Assembly (NCBI GenBank): GCA_010909165.1
Contig: VJWM01000283.1
Location: 62,001 to 126,000 of the forward strand
DNA length: 64,000 nucleotides
Origin: Anthoceros angustus
Lineage: Eukaryota > Streptophyta > Anthocerotopsida > Anthocerotales > Anthocerotaceae
Direction of reading: 5' to 3'
A program made the position numbers and the translations under genes. Position 1 is the first letter of the stretch. Each line of letters opens with the position of its first letter. Under the pieces are notes generated by a model. The model did not search any database, was not told the DNA's origin, and was given only the letters and a program-made list of their open reading frames with translations. Below, one piece after another: positions 35,336 to 45,319 of the stretch.

Positions 35336-35838
35336 ACCCCCCTGATAATGTGAGACTCTAAGTCGAAACATTATCATTAGTAGGACTACACACGTACGCA
35401 CCTCATGTAGCGCATTGTGCACAAAACCAATCTCCTTCGGGAATGTCGTCCAGAGGTTATGAACCTTGTCCATGAGTGGAGGCTTGTCTTGACATCCTTA
35501 TGGGCCTGTCATGTGGACTACTCTCCCCACGGTTGCTCGTCATTTTCTTCTTGCCTTCGAGCTGTGCCTCCTGCGAACGGTTCATTCTTGATTAGTTCTA
35601 TGTGGAACTTCCCTTTGGTGTACTTCCCCATCTCCATAGCGTGAAAGCAAACACATGTCGCGATGCCTCCAACAACTCCTTTAGGCGCCTGATTGCTCTT
35701 CAACTCGGCTGTTAACCACTCATGTGTGGCTCGATGGCTTGCACGCTTCCTCTCGTGCTCGCTCTCCTTGCCCTCCAAACTCGCCTTCTCCTGTTGAGAT
35801 GCGAGTGCGAATGTCCTTCACCCACCGAACCCGCCGCT

Positions 35839-36798
35839 TCAACCCCGCCTTCTTGGTTTGAAGTTGGTAAGCGACTCAGCTAAACAACCAGTCATCATGT
35901 TCACGTCAAATGCTTGCCCAAGCAATCGACACCGTTCCTTCTCGGTCACTCCGGTGTCTTCGTGGCTCGCATCAAATCCATGGCCAACTCCTCTCTGGCT
36001 GTTGGCTCTCCCAAAACCTCGCCATGTCATCCACCACAACGCCGGGCCATGGTTCCTGAAGGCGTAAGACTTGGACTTAGACACAAAGGTTGGCCAAGCC
36101 GCCATGGGGTGTCAGGCGTGTTCACAGGAAGTGCAGCGGCTGTCTTGATGACTTGTTGGGCATGCCTTCCGATGCTAGCACATCCTTGACAACATGATTA
36201 GGTCGCTTGGTGAGCGACCTCGCACACTTCAAATGTTCCAAGGGAGCAAGGTTAGTCCACATGGACCTCAACCTATGAGCCCTCGAACCAAATTGAGCGC
36301 ATCCAATAGAAGCTCCCGACCCAACACTCCTCGGATCGTGGCAAAGTCCTCCCGAACTTGCTTCTTCACGCTCATGCATGCGCACATTCTCCAACATGTA
36401 TCCACAAGGCCTTTCTTGCCCTTTGGATCAAGCGCAAGATCCTCATCAGTCATAGAACAATGCTGTCGTGGATCCTTGAGACCTTGACCCTTGCCTGCAG
36501 AGGATAGTCCTTGACACTCCCAACTGCGATGACAAGGTCCACGGTTGCCCAAGACAACTCAAATGGGACAACCCTATCATGCGAACATCCATCGGCCCCG
36601 GTAACCCTTCACCGACTCCACGTCGAGGTTAGGTACTCCCCATCAAGTCTCTTACGCTCGCGGCACAATCCTTGCTTTTGGATCCGGGTCACAATGCACG
36701 TATCTTCGCACTTTGATGCCACACTTTAGCTGCCTTCCAAGCCGATCGATGCCTCCAAAGAGTTCCACGAGCACTATGCCGTCTTCCGAGGTCGCCAT
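35839..36798 (-). pseudogene. DNMT3/DRM-like cytosine-5 DNA methyltransferase, retroelement-borne, broken
   Basis: Three short minus-strand frames together give the C5-methyltransferase motif series. From ATG at 36,798, a 48-residue frame carries motif I (GIVLVELFGGI) and a motif II-like RRYVHCDPDPKA. Near 36,540 DLVIAVGS precedes where motif IV (PC) should be, but the Pro-Cys pair is missing, apparently through a small deletion. MLENV (motif VI) is at about 36,385-36,397. SRAHRLRSMWTNLAP (motif VIII, DNMT3-like) is at about 36,250-36,295. TFVSKSKSYAFRNHGPAL, GFDASHEDTGVTEKERCRLLG and QAFDVNMMTGCLAESL (motifs IX-X) lie at 35,860-36,095. The family transfers methyl from SAM to cytosine C5. The frames are shifted and the catalytic motif is absent as assembled, so this copy should be inactive. 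Confidence 0.8.
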
Positions 36799-37149
36799 GT
36801 GATGACACAGGTGTTTAGGTCACAAACAGGCTCAACCCTAGGCAAGAACTTACAGTTCTCCGGCTCATAGACCGGTCCTCTTGCACCATCCTCCACCTTT
36901 GCACGGCTCATTCTGCGTCCACTCCGTCCGGTGACTTGAAGAACCTCCTCCGAGGGTGGTTGCAACCCTAGCTTGTTTTCCTCCTCCTCGTCGAAATCCT
37001 CCATCGGTCGATTGCGGTTGTTAGACACACGCCAAGAGGTTCAAGCACGTATGGCGTGTCCTTCACTCTGCGCCAAACACGGGTAGACGCTGTTGGCAAT
37101 GAGGTTCTCATGATCCTTGCCATGCAGTAGAGGGATGCGGGCAATCCGT

Positions 37150-37480
37150 TCATCGGTTTTGCTCCGCTTCTCCGGCTGGTCGATAGTAGACTGTCTCCGT
37201 CCACAAATCCACCATGACTCGAGGTTTGTACAAAGCGTCCGCTCCCAAAGAAGACATCAAAGTGTCGCATCTGACCAAGCGGTGTACCTCGACAAAGGTG
37301 AAGTCTGTTCTTGGTTTGAATGAAACCTTGACTTGTACCTTGTCACCCCAACACATGCTCCGTGGTCCCGGTGCGGATCTTCCACTTGGTTTCCTTCAAC
37401 CTTTCTTGGTGGAGACCCAACGCTTCCTTCACTCTTCTTCCAACGATCACCGGGCTCCGGTGTCAATCAACACCTCCTTG
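37150..37480 (-). pseudogene. Retropepsin-like aspartic protease of the methyltransferase element
   Basis: The minus strand reads GVLIDTGAR at about 37,452-37,476, the active-site D-T/S-G-A motif of retroviral-type proteases, in a hydrophobic beta-strand context. VGRRVKEALGLHQER follows in a shifted frame, and a second part (VQVKVSFKPRTDF and LGADALYKPRVMVDL, 37,170-37,330) contains the equivalent of the flap and C-terminal strands. A protease of this type matures the Gag polyprotein. It lies between the CCHC knuckle and the methyltransferase, with no pol domain after it. Confidence 0.7.
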
Positions 37481-38179
37481 GTGCGAATCCATTGATTTCA
37501 ATGTGCCTCTCCCGATTGTTGACCAAAGCCACTCCCACTCGTGCGACATTCCGCTTCTCCACGAGATGCTTGGCTCGAGGTCGCAATGACATCATTGCCA
37601 CTGTGGCACATTGTCGACACTTGCTTCGTCTTCAAGGGTTGTCAACATCCGCCGAGTCAAACCCGACTTCCTTCACGCTCAACCCCATGTCTTGTAGGTG
37701 AAACATGGCATCTCCGAAGCTTTTGTGCCATCGTCTCCAAACAATCTGCATGGGTTTCTCCACATCGCCACTCACGGACTTTGATGTTGCTCCCACTCTG
37801 TTGGCAATGGCTCAAACGACTTTGGCATCTTGGCATAGGTTCGGAAGAGGATCCAAGCTTCCTTCCGTGTCTTCCCTGCTGGTGTCAAGACATCCTCTTC
37901 TTCCTCGAGCTATCTTCTCTCGTAGCTGCGGTTTCTTCCTGCCCTTGGATATGTCGCCATGTATCCAAGCTTGTGCTCATCTTCTTCGTCCTCGATGATG
38001 AACTGCGCTCTCCTTGATCTTCGCCTTCCGCACTTCTCCCAAGGCGTGCCACGCTGTCCATCGTCTTCTTTGATGCTTCCCGTTTCTTTTGTCCACGGGA
38101 CTTCAGTGCCTCCTCCACGGCGCCTTTGCTCTTCGATTTTGTGGATGAGGTTGGCCAGATGCATTGGCGGGGTTGCTGC

Positions 38180-39275
38180 TCGATAACCCGTGAGGCCGCA
38201 ATTCGGATGCTTCTCCCAACATGCCGCTTCATTGTGCCGTACCCACACCTAGGGCATGGCTCCTCACCCTTGACTCCTCCGAATGCATGCTCGCACTCAT
38301 GAGGGAATGGTCCGTCCTCGGCACCTCACGCAGGGCTCGTCACTTGGGGCTGTGGGTGGCTTGTCTCGCCGAGCTCCTCCACTCGACCTCCGCGTCGGTC
38401 ATGTCGTCCACCACTCCTACTTCTTTAGTAATCACTTGCAACCACGAGAGAAAGTGTCGGCCCTATCTTGTCGACCATCTCGTACACTTCCTTGAGGGTG
38501 TAGTGTTGCCCCTTCTCTGCACCGCTTGTTGCACCTTCATGCGCATGCATATGGCAATGCCCAAGTACTTCTCTGGCATCGGTCACTCATGATCTTGGTG
38601 TCACGTACCAGGGTCGATTCTTGATAAGCCATCTTCGCAGTCTCGCCTGACTTCATCTTGAAGTGTGTCAGCTCGGAGATCTTCTCATGTGTGCTTGCAG
38701 GAACTCCAGCCGGAAGATGTCAAACATCTCTTCGATGGGATCGTGCCCACTCGGTGCCACTACTTCGTCTGTATTGGTTCCTACGGAGCTTGAACTGCTA
38801 CTCACTGGTCCTCCAGATGTGCCGCTCAACAACCTCGCCTTGTGCTCGCGATAGCACGCCAATGCTTCATCCCCCAAGTACTTCGGCATTTGGATGAAGC
38901 CGTATCGCTTCGTGTATCCGGTCTTCAATTCCATCTCCGCACACACCGCACCGTACTTCTCGATGAAGTCCTCCAGTGGCAAGGTGCCGCTGTCTGTGAA
39001 CAACTCCATTCGATCCTTGTCTCCTCCCATCTTGACGACTCCAAGAGACAAGTCCTCCTCATTATCGCTTCCCGAGTTGTCCGGCGCACTAACGTGTCTT
39101 GTGTGTTGCCACTCACAGATCCTTCAAAGATTGTTGATTGTGTCGCTGGGTTCCTCCGCGTCCTTGGTGGTACCAAAATCGAGTGTTCGCACTTCTCCCT
39201 CTTGGTCGGGACTTGAATTCGCTCGATGGACTTCGGTTGGTAGCTCCGTCCGGATCGAGTGTGTCGGGCATGCAC
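38180..39275 (-). pseudogene. Gag with CCHC knuckle, methyltransferase element
   Basis: A possible start is at 39,275 (MHARHTRSGRSY). The central part, in frame at 38,668-39,051, shows MELFTDSGTLPLEDFIEKY and GFIQMPKYLGDEALACYREH, typical of Ty3-like capsid domains. At 38,180-38,260 the minus strand has CPRCGYG in one frame and HNEAACWEKHP in the next, together a C-x2-C-x4-H-x4-C nucleic-acid-binding knuckle broken by one base. Its role would be particle formation and RNA packaging. Confidence 0.65.
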
Positions 39276-39403
39276 TCCAGGCGGTTAGTGGCTAGATCAA
39301 ACCCTTAATCAAGGTTAACACACCCGCTATCTTAGATCGTGATTAGTGAAACCTCTAAGTATCTATGCATGTTAAAATGCATAGAAATACTCTGCAGGCT
39401 ACA

Positions 39404-39510
39404 TTGCAGTCAAAAAATGTGAGCTGGGTGAGTTGGATAGCAAAGGCATAGGAACTCCAGAGTTAAGCACCCGCGGGGTGGATCAGTACCTGGATGGGGT
39501 GCCGACAAAC
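39404..39510 (+). other. 5S-rRNA-like internal promoter segment
   Basis: GAACTCCAGAGTTAAGC at 39,452-39,468 differs from the plant 5S rRNA box A region at two bases. The segment AGTACCTGGATGGG that follows (39,485-39,498) matches the box C region AGTACTAGGATGGG with two changes. The spacing is exactly that of 5S rRNA: 52 bases from GAACTCC to the final CC. Outside the promoter boxes similarity drops, as in 5S-derived SINEs and Cassandra-type LTR elements. Its orientation is plus, opposite to gag. Confidence 0.65.
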
Positions 39511-39640
39511 TAGGACTTTTGGACAGAAAGTGAAATCACATGGACTGATGACATACCCATGTCTATCCGCTTCCCCCTTATCCCTTGGAATCCGGGGCCC
39601 AAGAGTAAAATACTCTTGTTTCTCCCTTGGTTGGTTGGCC

Positions 39641-40010
39641 TTAAAAGGCCAGCCCCCCTTGTGGAGGCCTCATTCCTCTCCTTGGTAGGGGCTTCTTTGC
39701 CTCCTCTCCTTGGCCTTGGCCTTGGACTTGGGCTTCTTCGCCTCCTCTCCTTGGCCTTGGACTTGGGCTTCTTCGCCTCCTCTCCTTGGCCTTGGGCTTG
39801 GGCTTCTTCTCCTCCTCTCCTTGGCCTTGGACTTGGGCTTCTTCGCCTCCTCTCCTTGGCCTTGGACTTGGGCTTCTTCGCCTCCTCTGGCCTTGGGCTT
39901 GGGCTTCTTCTCCTCTCTCCTTGGCCTTGGACTTGGGCTTCTCCTCTCCTTGGCCAAGCCTTGGGCACACTTGAGTCCCTTGCCTGCTTAAAGAACTAGC
40001 GTTGCCTCGC
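39641..40010 (-). repeat. Minisatellite encoding a Lys/Pro/Ser-rich tract
   Basis: Tandem units of about 36-42 bp (CTTGGCCTTGGACTTGGGCT plus CTTCGCCTCCTCTC) are repeated about seven to eight times. On the minus strand they would encode KAKERRRRSPSPRP-like repeats and on the plus strand Leu/Gly/Ser repeats. The open frames on both strands result from repetition and are not evidence for a protein. The tract lies between the 5' LTR and the 5S-like segment. Confidence 0.75.
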
Positions 40011-40140
40011 GTGGCGCCTAGCACGGCCTAGCATGGCCTTGCGCATCACCTAGCATCGCCTAGCACGCCTAGCAGCCTAGCCGCCTAGCATCGCCTAGCA
40101 GCCTAGCATCGCCTAGCACGCCTAGCATCGCCAGCCTGCA
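40011..40140. repeat. CCTAGCATCG short tandem repeats
   Basis: About ten to twelve imperfect copies of a CCTAGCA(TCG)-type unit abut the 5' LTR of the methyltransferase element. Confidence 0.8.
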
Positions 40141-40164
40141 TCTGCGTGCCGAGATCATAGCTTG

Positions 40165-40736
40165 TAACAGGAGGGAGTAGCTCGCACGCGTCGTGGCACA
40201 AACACACTCTCCCACGAGAACAACGCAAATTCCTCACACATCGCTCGGGTCATAGCTTTGGCCTCCTCACAACGCTCTTGCATTGCATATCTAGAGGACA
40301 AGCTATGATCGAGCTTGTCCTCAATGGAAGGGTCTATATATACTAGACCTGGCATCGGCATATTCCTAAGATATCCTATTGGCATCGCATGCCAAAAATA
40401 TCCTAAGAATACACTATAATATGCAAGGAATATGCCAAAGCATATTACTTGAGCTTATCCACTTAGCTATTGTATCCTAAGAATACACTATAATATGCAA
40501 GGAATATGCCAAAGCATATTACTTGAGCTTATCCACTTAGCTATTGCTAACCATGTTTAATTAACACTAATCAATGCTTAATTAACATAAGCACATTAGA
40601 TTAATTAACACTAATCAATGCTTAATTAACATAAGCACTTTAGATTAATTAACACTAATTACTTACTTAAAGATAAGTAATTAGATTAATTAATGCTAAT
40701 CAAACACTAAACCCAAGTGCAGATTAGTATCACACC
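40165..40736 (-). repeat. 5' LTR of the methyltransferase element
   Basis: This copy is 570 bp and closely matches 34,677-35,233, including both internal subrepeats. On the minus strand it starts TGTGATACTAATCTGC two bases after the target duplication. A TATA-like GTCTATATATACTAG lies at about 40,331-40,345, in an orientation I cannot assign to a promoter with certainty. I could not recognise a tRNA primer site next to it. Confidence 0.75.
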
Positions 40737-40741
40737 ACATG

Positions 40742-42292
40742 ACACGGGCCGACGGGGATTTTCATTTCACGGCTTGCCTCCTCAATAAGTGCTCCAATAT
40801 CACTTACTCGATATCCGCTTATGGAGCCCGTTAATTTCTTCTGTTGTGCAGCTCTAAGGACCGTGATTTTGCGTTGTCACAAAGGGCCTATAGGAGGGCG
40901 GCGCAGGAGAGCAATAAAGTTTGTTTCTCTGTAAGTTTCTCTTGAGAGGATGCATTGAAATTATTCTTTGCACACGGAAGTTGCTCAAGTGTTGTTGTAA
41001 GGAATCGCCTCCCTTCATCCTTATAGTATATAAGTGGCGTGTGGCGATCAATAAGCTCATTCCATCTTTGGAAGCATAAAGTGAGCTAACTTCTCCCACA
41101 TCTCGTCATGTGTTTCTCGCAACTTGGAGTACCATTGCTTTAAGTCCGTTCATTAAAACGCCCTGCCTCCGATCTTTGGCTTCCCATTCATCTATAGCAT
41201 CGAGTCCCAAGTGGAACATTCTTCCGTCGTTGACAATATTCCATAAGTCGCGCCGCGCAGATACCTTGGGCACGGTGGTTGCCACGTCAGTACCCCTGCT
41301 GAATTATCATCTTTGTCTTTAAAGTTGTCACCTTGAATCACTTGAGGCTTGGATTCATTCATTTTTTAGCTTTCTCCTTTTCTTCCTTTTAAATTGCTCC
41401 CATTCATCTCGCCATATAGATTGTTGTTCTTCAAGCCATTTGGTCTTTTGGGCCAAAATTTTGCTCGCTACCAAGTCATCAATATCCACGTCGAGATCGT
41501 CCGACCCCACCATTGCAAGTAATTTTAATGATGCAGGTTATGCCGTGGTTGACACGCCTTCTTGCATTGTTTTGCGGGAAAGAGGCGAGCAGCCAACATT
41601 TCTTCAAATTATGAATTTCGCATCATAATTAACCGCAGACTTACAATCAAGTGAGAAGAGACCTTGTGAAAGGTCTCGCCAACAAATCTATCGTTGATAA
41701 TATTGATTTGTTGTGTATTGTAAGTCAATTTCTCATTGATAGCGGTGATTTATTCTAAGTTACGCTCTAATGGAATCAAGAGATTGCTATGCATGATCCG
41801 GATTAGGAGCGAAGATACTAGCCTTATTTTTATGTACTTAGAGATGGCGGACTCTATGGCACTATATTGATAAAGGCTAAATGTAGAAAGGAGAGCTTCT
41901 TGAGCATAAATGATATCTTGTACTCTATCTCGACTTGGACAAAGGGCTTCAATGAGACAACATACTTGTGCCTCTAAAACATCAATCGAGGAGAATTGAG
42001 GTCAAACTCCTCCGAATGTAAGAAGATTTGATTTGATGTTGTTTCTTCTTCTTTGAAGCCTTGATCTTCCTCCTAAATTCTTGTCACTGGATTAAAGGAA
42101 TCCATGGAGGCGATAAGAAATTGATGCACAATGTGTGCATCGCGCTGGTCACCGAAGATTGTTGCTAAAAGGCGAAATCTCCACGCTGCATTATCTTCAT
42201 TTGAAGTACTACAAACGCAAAAGCATTGGAGAGTAAATTGCCTAGAGCATAAGGAAGCAGAAGTGCTCAAGCACAAAGAGCTATATGCTCCA
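40742..42292 (-). pseudogene. Copia gag, N-terminal and central part, plus leader
   Basis: The minus-strand frame 41,099-40,854 reads SLLIATRHLYTIRMKGGDSLQQHL and later LLRRPP-type sequence in a shifted frame, matching Copia Gag of the UBN2/retrotran_gag_2 type. Further upstream (about 41,100-41,400) frames with QLRETHDEMWEKL-like content continue it. From about 41,650 to 42,292 I see only non-coding leader-like DNA and no clear primer-binding site. Gag continues beyond the inner element at 34,582. Confidence 0.7.
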
Positions 42293-42544
42293 TGATGAGA
42301 ATCAATAGCTCTTAGATAGAAGAGAAACAATGGAATGAATTGATTAATGAGTAAAGTACAAGCCTTTAAATAGGTGGGTGGTTGGTTACAACAATATGTT
42401 GTTGTAACCATAAGTGGTTGCAACCATAAGTTGTTGCAACTATAAGTTGTTGTAACAACTAACTACCTAAAGCCCTAGCTCTAAATTAATGTTTGAGTAA
42501 TTAGGCCCTAATGAATAGTGCCCTAAGCTAGACCTATTTCATCA
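42293..42544 (-). repeat. Copia 5' LTR
   Basis: A 252-bp LTR matching 26,052-26,308 in its TGATGA and TCATCA ends and in the central ATGTTGTTGTAACC dyad. It is followed by the GCTAG target duplicate (42,545-42,549). Confidence 0.9.
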
Positions 42545-42549
42545 GCTAG

Positions 42550-44400
42550 AGGAGGCTGGAAACTCCAAGGACACGGATTATGTACAGAAGATGGTTGACA
42601 GGAAGACTCTGCCGTTGAGGATTACGAGGTGTAGGGGTAAATTATGGGAAAACGTTGACACGATTTTCCAAATGTGGGAGAAGTGCGAACCCAGGCGGCG
42701 GGGAGCAGCTGATCGGGGGCGGCCAGGCGAAAGCAAAGCCACAAGACCCAACTACAGCAGGCGGTCGGTCCTTCGATCCCCTCGTCCCAATGCTCGGAAG
42801 GGCATGGAGAGTATTCCAAAGTCCCGAAGGGCGAGAAGGGTGAGACATTGATAGCGGTGGGAAGGTTATCCAAGGAAACCGCAGCTAAGATATGGATCAC
42901 TGTTGGCAACATGAAGAAGATTAACCTTATCAAGCATGCCTTTGAAGGCTATGAAGTGTGCCACCTTTGAAGTCGCCAAAGCAGTTCCTAAACATACCGA
43001 GGCCAAGGCGAGTTCAAGCGACTTTTGCGAAGTGGTAAGTGAGTGTATTCGTTGAGTCGCGGTCGGCCGGCGCCATACCTGCAATCTTGGTGGCCGGCCT
43101 CTCTTGTTTGTTTCCGTGGCGCAGTGAGTCGCGGTCGCGGCGCACTCGCGGTCTCAGTGGTGCGCCTCCTCCTTGCGCCATCCAGCATGGTGAGTCGCCC
43201 GGTGACGGCGCACCACCTAATCTTGGCCGGCACTCCACTTGTCAATGAGTTTTTCGACCACCTTGCTTGCACCGGAGACATTGAGGATTTGGAAAGCACA
43301 AAACCATTCCAAGATTTTGTTTATAGCGCAGCTGGAAAATGGATGGAAGAAGGCGAAAACAAATGGCCGACAAGGACATGGATGCGGTGGCCAGTTTGAG
43401 TGCAGGTCTTGGACAAAGTGGCATATCGGTGGTGCATCGAGACATTTTGGATATGAAAGGATTTTTGCCACCAGGAGGTACACTCTTCTTTTCTGCGACC
43501 TCCCTCGAGGTTTACAGCGGCATAAAAATGACAAGGCTTTCGTTGAAGAAGAATTGAAAAGATCATCGCTCTTTCAACGAGAAGACCACCAGTGATGTTA
43601 GGATAATTACGATGCATGGGGTGGATGGGGTGATTCACCTTGAGGTCGTTGCGGGAAAGGAGTCATACAAACCTGGTATGGGAAAACCAACATCCCACGA
43701 GCAGTGGTCTTTGTTGAAGCAGTGGAATATTTGTGATTGGGAGCGTGAAGACGAGTCAATGTCGGAAAAGCTCCTCTTTTGCCGGCAAAGACATCAAGCA
43801 GTGCTCCCAAGAGTTATCCGACATGGGCCTTGGTGAAGAAGGCGATTTACCACCGGTGATAAGATGGTCGTATCGCCATATCAGAAACCTTTGGGCTTAT
43901 TAGGCATGTTGGTGAACATGTTCTCCAACGAAGACATTGATTGTTGACACGGATCGGGATCATTTTGGTGGCAGGATTCAGCGGAAAAGGAGCGTTGCCA
44001 TTGACAAAAGGCATACGATGCTCAATGTATATGTCTAGCAGTGAGCAGGTTGGGCGGTGCGACGAGTTCGAAGAAATAACAACGAGATAAGTTTTTTTGA
44101 GCCACAGCAAGTTTTGGGCAAAGGAGATGCATGCGGGCGGAGGCATTGACATGAAAATGCAAGTGTATAGCTTGCTTGGAAAGAAGGTCGAGAATGAAGG
44201 ACTCCATGGACGGGGCGGCCGGCGGTTGAAGACCAAGCGGCATTGACGATATGGGATGAAAGCGGCACACTACCACCGAGACAGCTCCGGCGTTTTTACA
44301 TTTTGCGAGTTGAAGGTGATGACTTTGGTGACACGGAAAGGCGATTTGGAAAATGTAGAAACGGTGCCAGATTCGGAGCTCAATTTGGTTGAAGTAGATG
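42550..44400 (+). pseudogene. Amino-methyltransferase-like gene, copy 2, 3' part
   Basis: Continuation of the gene cut at 26,051. It starts with LEEAGNSKDTDYVQKMVD and LWENVDTIFQMWEK, paralleling WTRVDEVFDLWE of copy 1, then WITVGNMKKINLIKHAF. The catalytic part shows PPGGTLFF and CDLPRG (43,494-43,508) at the motif IV position, VEAVEYL at about 43,700-43,730 (HEY-like segment), VVSPYQKPLGLLGMLVNMF (43,867-43,923) and a broken motif I region after it. DLPRG instead of DPPY appears in both copies, so it is probably ancestral to the family here and not decay. Stops and frameshifts interrupt the frame. The amino-methyltransferase call is an inference from motif order and the QKP-GL segment. Confidence 0.5.
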
Positions 44401-45319
44401 ACCCTTTGGGTACCAGGACTTGTGAGCAGTAGGGGCTCTGTCAGGTTGACGTATAATTCCGTTTTTGACTCTTCGTGGAAAATGCCTGAATTTGATTTGA
44501 ATGCATACTACCTTTTTGGACCCATAGTCTTTGGCACTCTGCCCTTTCCCAGGAGTATGTCTCGGAAGGGTAGCCGGACGTAGTCGAAACAAAAGTGTGC
44601 ATACATGGAAAAAACCTCTATTTACTTACATTATTCTAAGTGGAACTGCCATTAAGCACATCTCTTTTAAAACACGTGTTTTGAATGATATGAGAAAGGG
44701 GTGGCAACCTCCGCCCAAAGCGCAAAAGAGGCTTTTAAGAATCCGCCGATATTGCGCGGACTTTGTTGTATCAGCAAGGTCGGTGAAGGCGGGGGGAGTG
44801 TTGTGTGCAGCTGCCTTCCCCTTCCCTCTCAACCTCCCTTTCGCCTTCAACTTTCGAGGCTTGCGAAAGTCGCCGTTCCACCTCGATCCATCACGGTTTG
44901 GAGGCGGACACTTGTATAGTTGCCGCATGCCACTATCATAGTTTGCGACCAACCACTTGTCCTTTTGTCATGGCATATTGTATGCCGGCCATGTCCTTGC
45001 AAGGATCATAATAGCTGAATGGGCGATGTTTATTGCCATTGTGGTGGCACATAATGTCCATCCGCAAAGGAAAAGGCGTGAAAACTGAATGTAGGTGGCC
45101 TGCTCGATGATCTCCGCCCCACTCCTTACCTCCTCCACCCGTCACCACAAGGTTACGACGCGGAGTGAAATAACTCCTTGGACCATGGTTATTCCGATTG
45201 CATTGCGAACAATGGTCCTTGGCTCTCAAAAAAGTCTTCAACACTTTCCGACCACATATGCATTAACCATCCTTGGACCATGGTCATTCTGAACGCACTT
45301 ACCAACAACATCCATGGCC
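44401..45319. other. No recognised gene
   Basis: A minus-strand Lys/Arg-rich frame (44,626-44,952) and a His/Cys-containing frame (44,936-45,244) carry no motif I can place. The plus strand may hold the last remains of the methyltransferase-like gene. Confidence 0.3.

Larger units (their letters stand above)
34588..40736 (-). mobile_element. LTR retroelement encoding gag, protease and C5-DNA methyltransferase
   Basis: A 6.15-kb element inserted in the Copia gag. It is bounded by ACATG on both sides (34,583-34,587 and 40,737-40,741) and by direct repeats of about 560 bp (34,677-35,233 and 40,165-40,734). Reading on the minus strand: 5' LTR; a CTAG-rich and a Lys/Pro/Ser-coding minisatellite; a 5S-rRNA-like segment; gag; a CCHC knuckle; a retropepsin with IDTGA; only about 350 bp further on, a cytosine-5 methyltransferase; then a G6 tract and the complex 3' LTR. 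I find no reverse transcriptase, RNase H or integrase, and the spaces between the recognised domains are too short to hold them. Such an element would need pol supplied in trans. All frames carry small deletions. Confidence 0.8.
26052..42544 (-). mobile_element. Ty1/Copia LTR retrotransposon with nested insertion
   Basis: Both ends are clear. The LTRs begin TGATGA and end TCATCA, and the element is flanked by the 5-bp target duplication GCTAG (26,047-26,051 and 42,545-42,549). Reading on the minus strand: 5' LTR, gag (split), aspartic protease, GAG pre-integrase region, integrase, linker, reverse transcriptase, RNase H, an antisense cargo-like segment, a purine tract (GTGAGTGGGAG) and the 3' LTR. 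A 6.1-kb element carrying a DNA methyltransferase sits in its gag, and two tandem duplications enlarge it. Without these it would be roughly 7.5 kb. All reading frames are interrupted, so it is not autonomous now. Confidence 0.9.

Noticed and set aside
39404-39510. A functional 5S rRNA gene
   Set aside because: Only the internal promoter region is conserved; the 5' and 3' stems of 5S rRNA are not recognisable.
39510-40024. Long open frames on both strands (Lys/Pro/Ser-rich on minus, Leu/Gly-rich on plus)
   Set aside because: They are a by-product of a 36-42-bp minisatellite whose unit length keeps frames open; there is no independent evidence for a protein.
40011-40140. CRISPR-like array in the CCTAGCATCG repeats
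   Set aside because: Units are about 10 bp with no unique spacers, no cas genes are present, and the context is eukaryotic.
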